DNA of 36,194 nucleotides from JAFDZV01 sp966128725. Its GTDB lineage: Bacteria > Bacteroidota > Ignavibacteria > OLB7. This document shows positions 1 to 8,989 of this stretch, in pieces. The stretch spans positions 1 to 36,194 of the forward strand of contig CBHYLN010000043.1 in NCBI GenBank assembly GCA_966128725.1, in the 5' to 3' direction. Under the pieces are notes generated by a model, which saw only the letters and a program-made list of their open reading frames with translations, ran no database searches and was not told where the DNA came from. A program made the position numbers and the translations under genes. The first letter of the stretch is position 1. The number at the start of each line of letters is the position of its first letter.

Positions 1-676
1 CGAACAATCCGCGCGAACAAACTGCACGGCCGTCTCGGACACATGTTTCCGGGGCGGCCGTGGTGGTTACGGCGCAATCGGTCGCCAACCCGATGACGCC
101 GGATTGCGGCCGCCGTTGGTGGTTGAGAAGGGGGGCAGCGATAAAATTGATTGCGATGAGATGGATGTGCCTGTATTTGGTCGTAGTACGATTGATCGCA
201 CTTTCCTATGTTCGCGAGGCCAGTCTCCGGCGTGTGTGGGGCTGGGCATGCGTGATTCCTCCGGCATTGTTGCTGTTACCCGGTCGCAGGTAGCGGCGTT
301 GTCCGGTGTTGCGCGCTCGGGTGCTCGCGATGGCATGCAGTGGTGCATGCCCTGTGGTGAACGGGATGTTGTGCCGTCCTTCGGTGGTGATACGGAAGGA
401 CCGGCGGCAACCGATGGGGGGCGTTGTGAGTGCATCCATACTCTTCCACCCTGCGAACTATTCTCTCCCTGCCTTTTCCCATGGCGCCGCGGCCCATGGG
501 CATCCGGTCCGTGTAGTGCCGTGTCGGTTGCCGTTCGCGATGCCCGATGTCCGGGCGGGTAGCCATGGCCTGTCATGGTGTTGGCCAACCCGCGAACCGG
601 TGCGGGCCGGCGGTGCGCCGGGCCATGCACGGGCGTTGTGATCATGCCGGACTCATTCTCTTGAACTGACGATACC
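1..676. other. Non-coding stretch with several inverted repeats
   Basis: I see no credible protein here. The open frames on both strands translate to Arg/Cys/Pro-rich strings without domain-like character. The stretch does hold several short perfect inverted repeats: 25-32 with 55-62, 332-338 with 345-351 (GGCATGC/GCATGCC), 376-382 with 395-401 (GTCCTTC/GAAGGAC), and 478-484 with 494-500. None is followed by a T-run, so they do not look like intrinsic terminators. The region must contain the promoter of the operon that starts at 677. Confidence 0.5.
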
Positions 677-1774
677 ATGAAGTATGTCCATGCGCTTGTT
701 GCGCCTGTCCTGATCGCCGTTGCGCTGGCGACCGTTGCCCCGGTTTCGGCGCAGCCGGTTTCGCGCGGTGCCGCCACGCGGTCGGCCGCGTGCGGCGATT
801 GCGCGCTTCGATTGGATGGCTGGTTGCGCGGCACCTTGCGCGATACGCTGTTCGATCTTGTTGATCGCAACAATGCCGTGCTTATCCGCAATGTGCACGC
901 GGTGTCGCGTGCGTCGGTACAGCAATTTGGCCGCGCGGAGCAGGCGCTGCACGTGTTCTACTATCGCAATGGCGTGTGCGCCGATACCGTGCTGCAACTG
1001 GCCGATCTGCTGATGCTGCGCCAGGGAAATGTTGGCGGCAACGGCGCGCCGGCCTTCGTGCCACTGCGCCCGGCGCGTGAGTTTTTCTGCGGCGATATCC
1101 CGAAGGAGCCCTCCAACTTTTTCCTTGAGGTCGTGGCCGTGGGTGGTTACGGCGGCGCGGACGATTCCAGACGCGAGATCGGATTCTCCAGCATCTACGG
1201 TGGCGCTCAGGTGCTCGCGGGATTTGAGATCGCCACGGACCTGCGCGCCGCTGCGGGGCTCGATCTTCTTTCCGAAGGCGGCCGCCTGCGAATCCCGTTG
1301 CTGCTGCATCTGCGGTGGACACTGCTGGGCGGCTCGCACAGCGAGGAGTATTTCAAGTACATCCCGTCGCAATGCCAGTTCGGTGCGCCGGGTGATGCTC
1401 CCGCAACGCCGGATGATGCTCGATGCCAACTGGTGCCAACCGGAGCCACGGTGGATTCCTCGGTGTACTTCGTGCATGATGTACGCCAGGTGGAGCAGGG
1501 GTTCCGGCCATTTCTGTACGGCGAGGCCGGCGTGATCTTCAACGGCGGATTTGATGGCGCCGGACCCGATCCCTCCGTGAACCCGTCGGAGTACGGCCAG
1601 TACCTGCTGGGCGCGGGCGTGGGTGTGCCGATCGTGTCGCCGCTGACGTTCATGATCGGCTTCCGCCACATGCGGCTGAACCTTCGCACGCCATGCGCCA
1701 CGTGCGAGGACACGTATATCGTTAACACGAACGCCGTCAACAGTCTGCTTGTGGCGCTTGGCCTTACTTTTTAA
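677..1774 (+). CDS. Predicted outer-membrane beta-barrel protein
   Basis: The 365-residue product has a clear Sec signal peptide (MKYVHALVAPVLIAVALA, cleaved near VSAQ at about residue 26). A Cys-containing N-terminal segment follows (about 30-135), then a region of alternating amphipathic strands (about 140-365). It ends in LVALGLTF, a hydrophobic strand with a terminal Phe that is typical of BAM-dependent barrels. The likely role is an integral outer-membrane protein, either a pore or an anchor for the next two gene products. It leads an operon: the next start lies 17-35 bases after its stop. The family is not recognised. A PorP-like function beside a PD40/OmpA partner is conceivable by analogy with T9SS loci, but that is inference only. 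Confidence 0.75.
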   Translation: MKYVHALVAPVLIAVALATVAPVSAQPVSRGAATRSAACGDCALRLDGWLRGTLRDTLFDLVDRNNAVLIRNVHAVSRASVQQFGRAEQALHVFYYRNGVCADTVLQLADLLMLRQGNVGGNGAPAFVPLRPAREFFCGDIPKEPSNFFLEVVAVGGYGGADDSRREIGFSSIYGGAQVLAGFEIATDLRAAAGLDLLSEGGRLRIPLLLHLRWTLLGGSHSEEYFKYIPSQCQFGAPGDAPATPDDARCQLVPTGATVDSSVYFVHDVRQVEQGFRPFLYGEAGVIFNGGFDGAGPDPSVNPSEYGQYLLGAGVGVPIVSPLTFMIGFRHMRLNLRTPCATCEDTYIVNTNAVNSLLVALGLTF

Positions 1775-1809
1775 CGCGACCTTTTAATGCGGTGCCCCGC
1801 GTGACCCGT

Positions 1810-3825
1810 ATGAACATGTTCATGAGAATCAATCGAAGTCTGTACCAGGCTCGCGGCAGCGGCTTGCGCGTTGCTTGCCGGCATATGGCCGCGCTGCTGG
1901 CGCTGATATTCGTGCCGCTGGTGCTGGCGTCGTGCCAGAATCCGACCGAGCCGGACGCAACAATCCCATCGGTGAAGGTGACCGTGCGCGTGGAGGATCA
2001 AAGCAAGGAGCCCATCGAATCGGCCGCTGTTGCGTTCCGCCGTGACCTTGCCCAGACCCTGATCCCGTTCGGCCCCAATGGCCGTACCGGCAGCGACGGG
2101 ACCACCACGCAGGTGTTCGATATCCCTGCCAACGGCCAGCGGTTGCTGTTTACCGTGACGCCGCCTGCCACGGTTGAGTTCGATACCAGCGCCGCGATCC
2201 GCGATTCGGCCGTGGTGGTTGGCTGTCGTGATTCGGTGTATGTCTTCACGCTTCCGCGATTGCTTTCGGTGCCGTGCAATCAGGCGCTGCCCGATCAGAA
2301 CCTGCACCTGCAGTTGTGCGCGGCGGTAACCCCACGCGACACGATCTGCACGCGGCGGATTTCCCTGCTGTGCCCGGCGCCGATCGGCATCTCGGTGCAG
2401 CCGGCGCAGCTCGGGTTCCCGGGTGCCACGTTGTTGATGCGCCGTAACGGTGCCGATCAACCCATCGGTACAAGTTCGGTTACGCTGAACTCGGCAACCG
2501 ACAACTGCGAGATCTGCATGATCTATGCCGCACAGGCGGGGCTTGCAAACGCCAGCCGGACGGTGTCGGTAACGGCATCGCCTGCGGCCGGGGCGCCGTA
2601 TCGATTGCTCGATGTGAATTTCTCGGCCGAGACAACGTGCGACTCCTGCTCGTGCCAGGGAAGCCGTACGGTTGATGCGCCGCCGCAGACCGTGTGCGTG
2701 GGCGCGTCGACGGATTTCTCCGTGAATCTTTCCGCCATCCGCAACAGTGCTGGCTCGTGCGATCTGATCTTCACGCCCGAACGGCTTCCGCAGGCCGGCG
2801 GGCTGCGTGTGGTTTCGTTCAACAATGGGCGCACCACGCTTGGCCCTTCCGAGGCCCTTACCACCATGCGCCTTACCGCCGCGCCAACGGCCCCGGGGAC
2901 ATTTGCCGACAGCGCAGTGTATCGCATGACGACGCGTTCGCGCAGCGGGAATACCGCGCAATGCGGAACGCTCACCGTACGATTCCGGCTGGATGCGGTT
3001 GGCCCAACCTGTCCGCTGGTGCTCTCCGGCTCCCTGGTGGACCCGGCCGACTCCACCCGGGCGATTCCGCTTACCGCCGATGTGTGTTCCAGCGCTTCCG
3101 GCACGGTGTGCATGAACAATACCGGCGCGCAATGTCCGCTGGAGATTACCGGCGTGCGCCTTGTTGGCGGTGACGTCACGCAGTTCGATATCTCGGTTCC
3201 ATCGGGGCCGCCGCTTTCGATACCGACCAGGGATTCCGCATGCATCAAGGTGACGTTCAAGCCCACGGCGGCCTACTATCTGGCCTCCGGCACGCCTCCG
3301 CGTCGCGACTATGCCACCACGCTGGAGATTACCTCGCAGTGCGGCCGGCGGCTGGTGCCGATCGCCGGGCATATCCCGGATCCCCGCGTGCCGCCGCTGC
3401 GGCTGTTCCCAACCGGCTGCATCGTCAACCCGAACACGGGCATCAGGCTGATGGACGATGGTTCGATCAACATCGATCAGGTGGCACGCTCGAGTTATCT
3501 GATTACGGTGCAGTCGATCAACGCGGCAGCGCCGCGCAGCGCGGTGCTGGTGATCAGCACGCCGTACAAGTTCCTGCGCACGGGGCTCAGCGACGCCACG
3601 CCGCTGTGCTCGTTGCGCGACGATCCGGCCACGCTGCCCGGGTGCAACAGCGCCACCGCGGGCGGCCCTGTGGTTGTGCGCGAGGGCGATGTCTACGTGT
3701 TCCACTATGTCTTCAACGGCTGCGATTTCTGCGCGCTGCTGTGGGTCGAGGCCATCGATGACGTAAGCCCGACCCGGACATGCCCGCAAGTTCAGTTCCG
3801 AATCTGTTCACCGATCGTTCATTAG
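1810..3825 (+). CDS. Secreted multi-domain lipoprotein, Cys-rich, Ig-like
   Basis: The product of about 671 residues has a long basic N-region followed by LALIFVPLVLASC, a good lipobox with the acylated Cys near residue 41. This predicts a lipoprotein of the cell envelope. The mature part is almost all beta-type, with Thr/Val/Pro-rich strands and many paired cysteines. An early segment (VKVTVRVEDQSKEPI) resembles a carboxypeptidase-regulatory-like beta-sandwich. Later parts resemble Ig or choice-of-anchor modules. The start is uncertain: GTG 1792, ATG 1810, 1816 and 1822, and ATG 1885 are in frame and none has a good ribosome site. I use 1810. It sits between the barrel gene and the PD40/OmpA gene (6 bases to the next start), so the three are probably co-transcribed and work together at the outer membrane. 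No enzyme motif is seen. Confidence 0.75.
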   Translation: MNMFMRINRSLYQARGSGLRVACRHMAALLALIFVPLVLASCQNPTEPDATIPSVKVTVRVEDQSKEPIESAAVAFRRDLAQTLIPFGPNGRTGSDGTTTQVFDIPANGQRLLFTVTPPATVEFDTSAAIRDSAVVVGCRDSVYVFTLPRLLSVPCNQALPDQNLHLQLCAAVTPRDTICTRRISLLCPAPIGISVQPAQLGFPGATLLMRRNGADQPIGTSSVTLNSATDNCEICMIYAAQAGLANASRTVSVTASPAAGAPYRLLDVNFSAETTCDSCSCQGSRTVDAPPQTVCVGASTDFSVNLSAIRNSAGSCDLIFTPERLPQAGGLRVVSFNNGRTTLGPSEALTTMRLTAAPTAPGTFADSAVYRMTTRSRSGNTAQCGTLTVRFRLDAVGPTCPLVLSGSLVDPADSTRAIPLTADVCSSASGTVCMNNTGAQCPLEITGVRLVGGDVTQFDISVPSGPPLSIPTRDSACIKVTFKPTAAYYLASGTPPRRDYATTLEITSQCGRRLVPIAGHIPDPRVPPLRLFPTGCIVNPNTGIRLMDDGSINIDQVARSSYLITVQSINAAAPRSAVLVISTPYKFLRTGLSDATPLCSLRDDPATLPGCNSATAGGPVVVREGDVYVFHYVFNGCDFCALLWVEAIDDVSPTRTCPQVQFRICSPIVH

Positions 3826-3831
3826 CGAGCA

Positions 3832-5928
3832 ATGGGACGGCAACTCATGCGACGTTCATTCCTTCTTGGTCTTCTCCTGATTCCCATTGTTCTGTTGCCC
3901 GCTTCCGCGCAGGTAGCGCCGTATGCCCGGCTCAACGGCTCGCTGGATGATTACGCGATTGCGTTTCGCTCCACGGCCACCGGCATGCAGATCTGGTACA
4001 CCACCACGCGTTCGGCGGGCGGGCGGGGTAGCCGCAGGATGATGGCCGCGCAGTTTGAAAACGGCGCATGGCGTGCCGCAACCGAGCTGCCGGCGCCGGT
4101 GAACCAGGTGCCTGCTGATACCGCCGGCGCGCAGTATCTGGACGGTGCCCCGGCCTTTGCCCTTTGCCGAAGCGGCTGCGCGGTGTTTACCTCCAACCGT
4201 CCGGATGCCAACGGCCGCCAACACGACAACGACCTGTATGAGCTGGCGATGAAGGGGGGCGCCTGGAACGTGCGCCGCATCGATGCGGTGAACTCCGATG
4301 CCTGGGATGACAGCCCCGCGCTTTCGCCCGATGGGTCAACGCTGTATTTCGCTTCCAACCGACGCTCGCCGATGGGTCGCGAAACCGATATCTACATGTC
4401 GCGCCGCAGTGGCAGCGGCTGGAGCGCCCCCGAGCTGGTGGCGGACATCAACGCCGATGGCGTACGCGAGCAGACGCCGTTTGTATCGCCCGATGGATAC
4501 CTGTATTACGCAACGGATGTTGGCGGCGATTTCGATATCTGGCGTGCGCGATTGAACCTCTCCACGGGCGCGGTAATCCCCGGAACAAAGGCGCGTGTGG
4601 AACTCCCGGAGGTGAATCGTGCCGGCTCCGACGAGGTGCACCCGGCAATCACACCGGGCGGCGGGTGGTTGATGTTTACCTCCAACAGGGGCGCCGCGGC
4701 CGACTACGATATCTACTACTGCCGTGTTGGCTCGCCGGACACATTGGCCGTGAAGGTGCTGCTGCGCACGCGTCGGGAGATTGGCGGCATGATGGTGGAC
4801 GTTACCGAACCCCTTGCCGGGGTGCGCCTGAGCGCGGCCGATCCGCGCACCGGGGGGACGGCCGGCGACGTGCGCGCGGCGGGCGCGGGAGCATGGCAGA
4901 TCGTGCCGCCGCCGTCAAGCGATCCGGCCGATGACCGGTTGATGGGGGAGGTGGTGATCCGTGCCGAGGGCGTCGCGGCCGACAGGGTTTCCTCGGTGGA
5001 CACGGTGCGATTCCGTCGCGGCACAACCTGCACGCTGACGCATACATTGCTCGTGTGGGACGCGCGCCTGTTGGTCGACGGCCCGTGCAGTCAGGATTTT
5101 CAGGTGCAGCGCGTGGAGTTCTTCGTGAAGGGGTATTGGTGCCCAACGTCGGTGCGATACGGCGATCTGGCGCCGTGCACTTCGGTGCTGAGCGAAACCG
5201 GGGGCTGTGTGGAGGTGCAGCAGCCGGTGCCTGCCTGTGATGCCAACGAACTGTATTCGTATGCGCTCGCCCCAGCGCGCGTGGCCCAGGTGCGGCAGCC
5301 CGACCTGTGCATCCGATGGGACGAGGTGACCCGGCATTCGACGGAGTGGGGCGAGCGCGTGGATCGCGCGATCGACACGCTTGTGGACAACATGCGCGCC
5401 GGCATCCGGCAGTATTGTGTGCAGCGCGCGCTGGGCGAACACCGGCCGGTGACCGTGGAGGTGATCGGCTGGACCGATCCGGACCCGATCATGCGGCACT
5501 GCCGGTACACGGGGCCGGATATCGCGTTCACCGGCGACATACGCCTGGCCGGCATGGAAAACATGTCGTGGATAAAAAACGGTGTGCTGGAACACAACAC
5601 CGTGTTCCGCGACTCGCCGATGATGGGCAACCAATTGCTGAGCGATTTGCGGGCGTATATGATGGCGACCTTGCTCGACAGGTTATGGCGCCGTGAGATC
5701 CCGGACTACGCGAACTTCCGAGCTTCAGGGGCAATCACGCTGGTGGCGCGCGGCGCGGCGGTGTCGCACGAGCAAGGGCGCAGCAAGGAACAGCAGCGCG
5801 CGATTGATGTGATCATAACGGCCGATCTTGGCGAGCACAAAAGCACACCCGGCACCGAAGCCCGGGTGCCTGTCACCACGGAATATCTGTGTGGTGCCGA
5901 CTGCATTGACGAACAGCCCTGCTGGTAG
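3832..5928 (+). CDS. PD40 beta-propeller / OmpA-like envelope protein
   Basis: The 698-residue product has a signal peptide (MRRSFLLGLLLIPIVLLPASAQ; ATG 3832 or 3847). WD40-like PD40 blades follow (about 95-300), recognisable by repeated 'SPDGSTLYFASNR..D(I)Y' and 'TPGGGWLMFTSNR' motifs. Next comes a carboxypeptidase-regulatory-like beta-sandwich (about 305-400). The Cys-rich C-terminal region has the pattern of an OmpA domain: VTVEVIGWTDP, then LLSDLRAYMMATLLDRL, then RAIDVIITADL near the end. OmpA domains bind peptidoglycan. In Bacteroidota the order PD40, regulatory-like domain, OmpA is seen in PorE, which ties the T9SS to the cell wall. PorE also has N-terminal TPRs, which I do not see here, so I offer this as a relative and not as an assignment. 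It is the last gene of the operon. Confidence 0.75.
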   Translation: MGRQLMRRSFLLGLLLIPIVLLPASAQVAPYARLNGSLDDYAIAFRSTATGMQIWYTTTRSAGGRGSRRMMAAQFENGAWRAATELPAPVNQVPADTAGAQYLDGAPAFALCRSGCAVFTSNRPDANGRQHDNDLYELAMKGGAWNVRRIDAVNSDAWDDSPALSPDGSTLYFASNRRSPMGRETDIYMSRRSGSGWSAPELVADINADGVREQTPFVSPDGYLYYATDVGGDFDIWRARLNLSTGAVIPGTKARVELPEVNRAGSDEVHPAITPGGGWLMFTSNRGAAADYDIYYCRVGSPDTLAVKVLLRTRREIGGMMVDVTEPLAGVRLSAADPRTGGTAGDVRAAGAGAWQIVPPPSSDPADDRLMGEVVIRAEGVAADRVSSVDTVRFRRGTTCTLTHTLLVWDARLLVDGPCSQDFQVQRVEFFVKGYWCPTSVRYGDLAPCTSVLSETGGCVEVQQPVPACDANELYSYALAPARVAQVRQPDLCIRWDEVTRHSTEWGERVDRAIDTLVDNMRAGIRQYCVQRALGEHRPVTVEVIGWTDPDPIMRHCRYTGPDIAFTGDIRLAGMENMSWIKNGVLEHNTVFRDSPMMGNQLLSDLRAYMMATLLDRLWRREIPDYANFRASGAITLVARGAAVSHEQGRSKEQQRAIDVIITADLGEHKSTPGTEARVPVTTEYLCGADCIDEQPCW

Positions 5929-5987
5929 CCGCAGCGGTTGCAAGCGGCGCAACATGATGACGTATGCCGGCGCGCCTCACCGATCAC

Positions 5988-7418
5988 TCAGGATGTTGGG
6001 GCAAGATGCGCGAAGTACAGATCAGCAAGCGCCAGGGCCTGGGTCGGGATGTCGCGCAGGCGGCGTGGGCGGCGAAGGCATACGGGGCATCCGCTTTGCA
6101 GATCCAGCGGCGCGGCCAGCAAGCGTGAGGTTCGCGCGGCCGGCCCCGCCATCCAGTGCTCCACGATCGTGCCAAGCGAAGGGGGCGTGGTTGCGCCCGG
6201 CACGGCGGCCACATGATGCCCCAGCAGATGCTCCAGCAAGCCGTGCATCGTTGCCAGGTAACCGGCATTGATACGGTGCAGGCGCACCCCGATGCCCTGG
6301 CTGCCGCCTGTCAGTTGAACGGAGCCTGCGATCGCCAGCTCCTTCAGGCCGTGTGCCGGCCCACTCAGCAGGGCAAGCTGGTGCAGCACCGCCATATCCT
6401 GAGCCAATATCTCGCGATCGAATCCATGGTCGGTACGATACCCGGCCGCAAATCGCGCATGCAGGGCACGCAACGCCTCCTCACCTGCGGCGGTTGCGCG
6501 GCCCTTGCGCGCCCTGTGCCCGGCAAGTTGCACCGTTACGCTGGTGCAAGGCGGCGTGCAATGCTGTTGGAGGTATTCCAGCAGCAGGTATGCGGCAACC
6601 GCCTGCGCCACGCTCATCCGAAGAAGCGGCGCGGCCGCAACCACATACTGAACCGGAATGCCGGGGATGCGCTGGTACAGGCCGTCGGCATCGCGGATAC
6701 GGGGCGGCCCGGCAGGGTCATCGGCGATCAGATTGCCGGCGCATTCCAACCGATACAGATTCAGCATGCCCAGCACCAGATAATCGCACACCGGATCGGG
6801 CCAGCCTCGCCGCCAGAACACCATGCCGTCGCGGCCATTGGCGTGGTGCTCGGCGAAATCGGCCGGGTCGCGAGGCGCTGACAGGAGATTCAGTACATCA
6901 TTGCCGCACAGCCAGTGCTCGCTGCCCTGCACGCGTCCCGTTCCGTGATACGCGGCCATCTCCAACGGCTCGTGCACATTGTGCGCCACCGGCGGCCCCA
7001 GGTACTGCCGTGTGCCGGCGCGTTGGTGAAACTCGGCGATCTCGCGCAACAGCGCTGGTGTAAGGATCGAGTACTCGATGCCGGATTGGCGCATCCTGTT
7101 GCGGTCCGGCTCCCGCACTTGCGTTCCCACAAGAACGACGCGGATGTGGGAGTCCGGAAAGTACTCGGCCGCCGCTGTGCGATACTCCAGCGAACGATCC
7201 ACGTATTTGCCGTCCAACGGTCCGTTTCGCAGCTCAACGATCACAACACGCTTGCGCGCATCGCCGAACACAAGGTCCGGCCTCCGGCCACCCAACTGCA
7301 TCTGCTGCCCTATTAACTCGAGTGTCTCTCCGAGCACCCGCTCCGGAAATCGAGCCGTATACGACTCGATCATCGCTTCGTTTATCCAGGATCTGTTGTT
7401 CACCTTCAAAAGCCTCAA
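5988..7418 (-). CDS. NucS/DUF91-like PD-(D/E)XK nuclease-fold protein
   Basis: The product has up to 476 residues. The N-terminal third matches the NucS-type nuclease core: RRPDLVFGD, then VVIVELRNGPLDG, then RSLEYRTAA. D48 and E62 are spaced as in NucS, but the usual catalytic Lys two residues after the Glu is Arg (R64). The remaining 300 or so residues are unrecognised and end with a CPVC pair near the C-terminus. The start is ambiguous. TTG at 7418 has no ribosome site. GTG at 7400 lies nine bases after a GAGG. ATG at 7373 would still keep the nuclease core. The gene stands alone, convergent with the envelope operon and divergent from the cytochrome gene. A role in DNA repair or defence is possible. 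The K-to-R change makes activity uncertain. Confidence 0.65.
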   Translation of the reverse strand: MRLLKVNNRSWINEAMIESYTARFPERVLGETLELIGQQMQLGGRRPDLVFGDARKRVVIVELRNGPLDGKYVDRSLEYRTAAAEYFPDSHIRVVLVGTQVREPDRNRMRQSGIEYSILTPALLREIAEFHQRAGTRQYLGPPVAHNVHEPLEMAAYHGTGRVQGSEHWLCGNDVLNLLSAPRDPADFAEHHANGRDGMVFWRRGWPDPVCDYLVLGMLNLYRLECAGNLIADDPAGPPRIRDADGLYQRIPGIPVQYVVAAAPLLRMSVAQAVAAYLLLEYLQQHCTPPCTSVTVQLAGHRARKGRATAAGEEALRALHARFAAGYRTDHGFDREILAQDMAVLHQLALLSGPAHGLKELAIAGSVQLTGGSQGIGVRLHRINAGYLATMHGLLEHLLGHHVAAVPGATTPPSLGTIVEHWMAGPAARTSRLLAAPLDLQSGCPVCLRRPRRLRDIPTQALALADLYFAHLAPTS

Positions 7419-7765
7419 AAAACTGTATTACAGGGTCATTTGGTGATGGGAGGATTGTATAGCCGAATTGTTTTCTTGCAAGTATACATATGCACGCGAT
7501 AAATGTCAAGTTTTTGGTTCCGGTTGGGTTCCTGTTTGTCAACCCTTTGGTTCCTGATGTGCCCGGTTGTGGGTGAAGTGTGTGTTGTTCGCGCGGATTG
7601 CCGGGTGTGGGATCGGCGCGGAGCGTGTGCCGGATTTCCGCGAATACGTCGGCCATTTGGCCCCGCCCGGGCTACGTGCCGTTTGTTGCCGCGCGTTCGC
7701 TTGCCGTAGATTGGGGCCACGTAACTCGGACTCGATCAACAACGATTAACCGTGGGGGCTTGCTG
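7419..7765. promoter_or_regulatory. Divergent intergenic region, partly AT-rich
   Basis: This gap separates the divergently transcribed nuclease-like and cytochrome genes, so it must carry both promoters. The part at 7425-7515 is clearly richer in A+T than the surroundings. GGTTCC is repeated three times between about 7517 and 7555, and GGGTT/AACCC can pair across a 10-base loop within that block. I cannot assign a -10/-33 pair with confidence. No small gene is seen. Confidence 0.4.
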
Positions 7766-8950
7766 ATGAATCGTCGAATCACCCTTCCATTTCGCTACGC
7801 GCTGCTGGCCGTTGGTATTGCCATTGGCTGTGTGATTGCCGGCCGGGTGCTGGATGCTCGCGCCAATCCACGCGGCCCCCATGCGGGCGATCCCATGGTT
7901 GCCGACCCGGCGCCGGAGGATTCAACCGATCCGATGGGGCGCCCCGCCGAGCTTGTGTACAAGAACATCACCACGTTTCGTGGTATCAGCGCGCGCGAGC
8001 TGATGGGGACCATGAGCTTCATGAGCGCCTCATTGGGCGTGCGTTGTGGTTTCTGCCATGTGCAGGGTGATTTCGCCTCCGACGACAAGCCGGCAAAGAA
8101 CACGGCCCGCGGCATGGTGCATATGACCGACGATATCAACAACAAGAACTTCGGGCCACGTACGGTAACGTGCTTCAGTTGCCACCGAGGCAACCCGGAG
8201 CCACAGGCGGCGCCGGCACTTGGTACAACCGCGCCCGGCACCATTGCCTGGGCAAAGGTGGATGCCGAGATGCAGGAACATGGCGAGCGTGACTCGGCCG
8301 CCACACCGGCCGGGGTTCTCAATCAGTACATCGAAGCCCTGGGCGGCAAGGCGGCGCTGGCCCGCGTGCGCAGCCGCACGATGAAGATCACCGAAACACC
8401 CGAGGGCGCCGCGCCGGTGGCCGTGGAGATCGTGCAGAAGGCGCCGAACATGGTTCGCGTGGCGGTTTCCGGAAGCGACAAGGATCACGGATCGGTGGTG
8501 CGTGCATTTGACGGCCGCGCCGCCTGGATGCTGATGGCCAACCGTCCGCCGGGCGCTCCGGAGAATGCCGAGCTGGAGGGCCTGCTGCGCCAGGCGGAGA
8601 TGTTCCCCGCGCTCGACCTTCAGACATCCTTTACCCTGGGCACGTCCGTTGGGCGCGCCGTTGTTGACTCCAAGACCTATCGCATGCTCACGGCCACACG
8701 CGGCAAAGCCACCGATCGACTGTACTTCAACGTAGCCACCGGGCTTCTTGAGATGCGGGTTGTGGAGTTCAATACCGTGCTCGGCATCCTGCCCTTCGCC
8801 ATCAGCTACAGTGACTATCGCGTGGTGGACGGCGTGAAAGTGCCGCATCTGATTTCCTGGTCAACAACACGCGGAAGCTGGGCCGATGCGGTTACCGAGA
8901 TTCACCAGAACGTGACGGTTGACGACGCGCAGTTCGCGCGGCCGAAGTAG
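7766..8950 (+). CDS. Dihaem c-type cytochrome (reaction-centre cytochrome-like) fused to LolA-like domain
   Basis: The product has 394 residues. The N-terminal hydrophobic segment (about 11-27) is a signal peptide or membrane anchor, so the protein is exported. Two haem c sites follow: C94-G-F-C97-H98 and C136-F-S-C139-H140. They lie in a block with the features of the photosynthetic reaction centre cytochrome c subunit family (LVYKNITTFRGI, MSFMSASLGVRCGFCH, KNTARGMVHM). The tetrahaem PufC proteins have four such sites; this one has two, as in non-phototrophic relatives. The C-terminal half (about 180-394) resembles the LolA/outer-membrane lipoprotein-sorting beta-sheet fold (QYIEALGGKAALARVRSRTM onward). 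ATG 7766 is chosen because it begins the signal sequence and follows a GGGGG stretch at suitable spacing. A likely role is periplasmic electron transfer; its partner is unknown and no photosynthesis genes are present. Confidence 0.85.
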   Translation: MNRRITLPFRYALLAVGIAIGCVIAGRVLDARANPRGPHAGDPMVADPAPEDSTDPMGRPAELVYKNITTFRGISARELMGTMSFMSASLGVRCGFCHVQGDFASDDKPAKNTARGMVHMTDDINNKNFGPRTVTCFSCHRGNPEPQAAPALGTTAPGTIAWAKVDAEMQEHGERDSAATPAGVLNQYIEALGGKAALARVRSRTMKITETPEGAAPVAVEIVQKAPNMVRVAVSGSDKDHGSVVRAFDGRAAWMLMANRPPGAPENAELEGLLRQAEMFPALDLQTSFTLGTSVGRAVVDSKTYRMLTATRGKATDRLYFNVATGLLEMRVVEFNTVLGILPFAISYSDYRVVDGVKVPHLISWSTTRGSWADAVTEIHQNVTVDDAQFARPK

Positions 8951-8989
8951 GCGGGCGCGTTTGTTGGTGCAACCGTGCAGGCCCCGCAA

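Noticed and set aside
67..891. Long minus-strand open frame opposite the start of the beta-barrel gene
   Set aside because: Its translation is Arg/Ser/Thr-rich without domain features and it overlaps the well-supported signal peptide of the gene at 677.
1771..3789. Long minus-strand frame of 672 codons
   Set aside because: It is the antisense shadow of the lipoprotein gene; composition is His/Arg/Gly-rich as expected for the reverse of GC-rich coding DNA.
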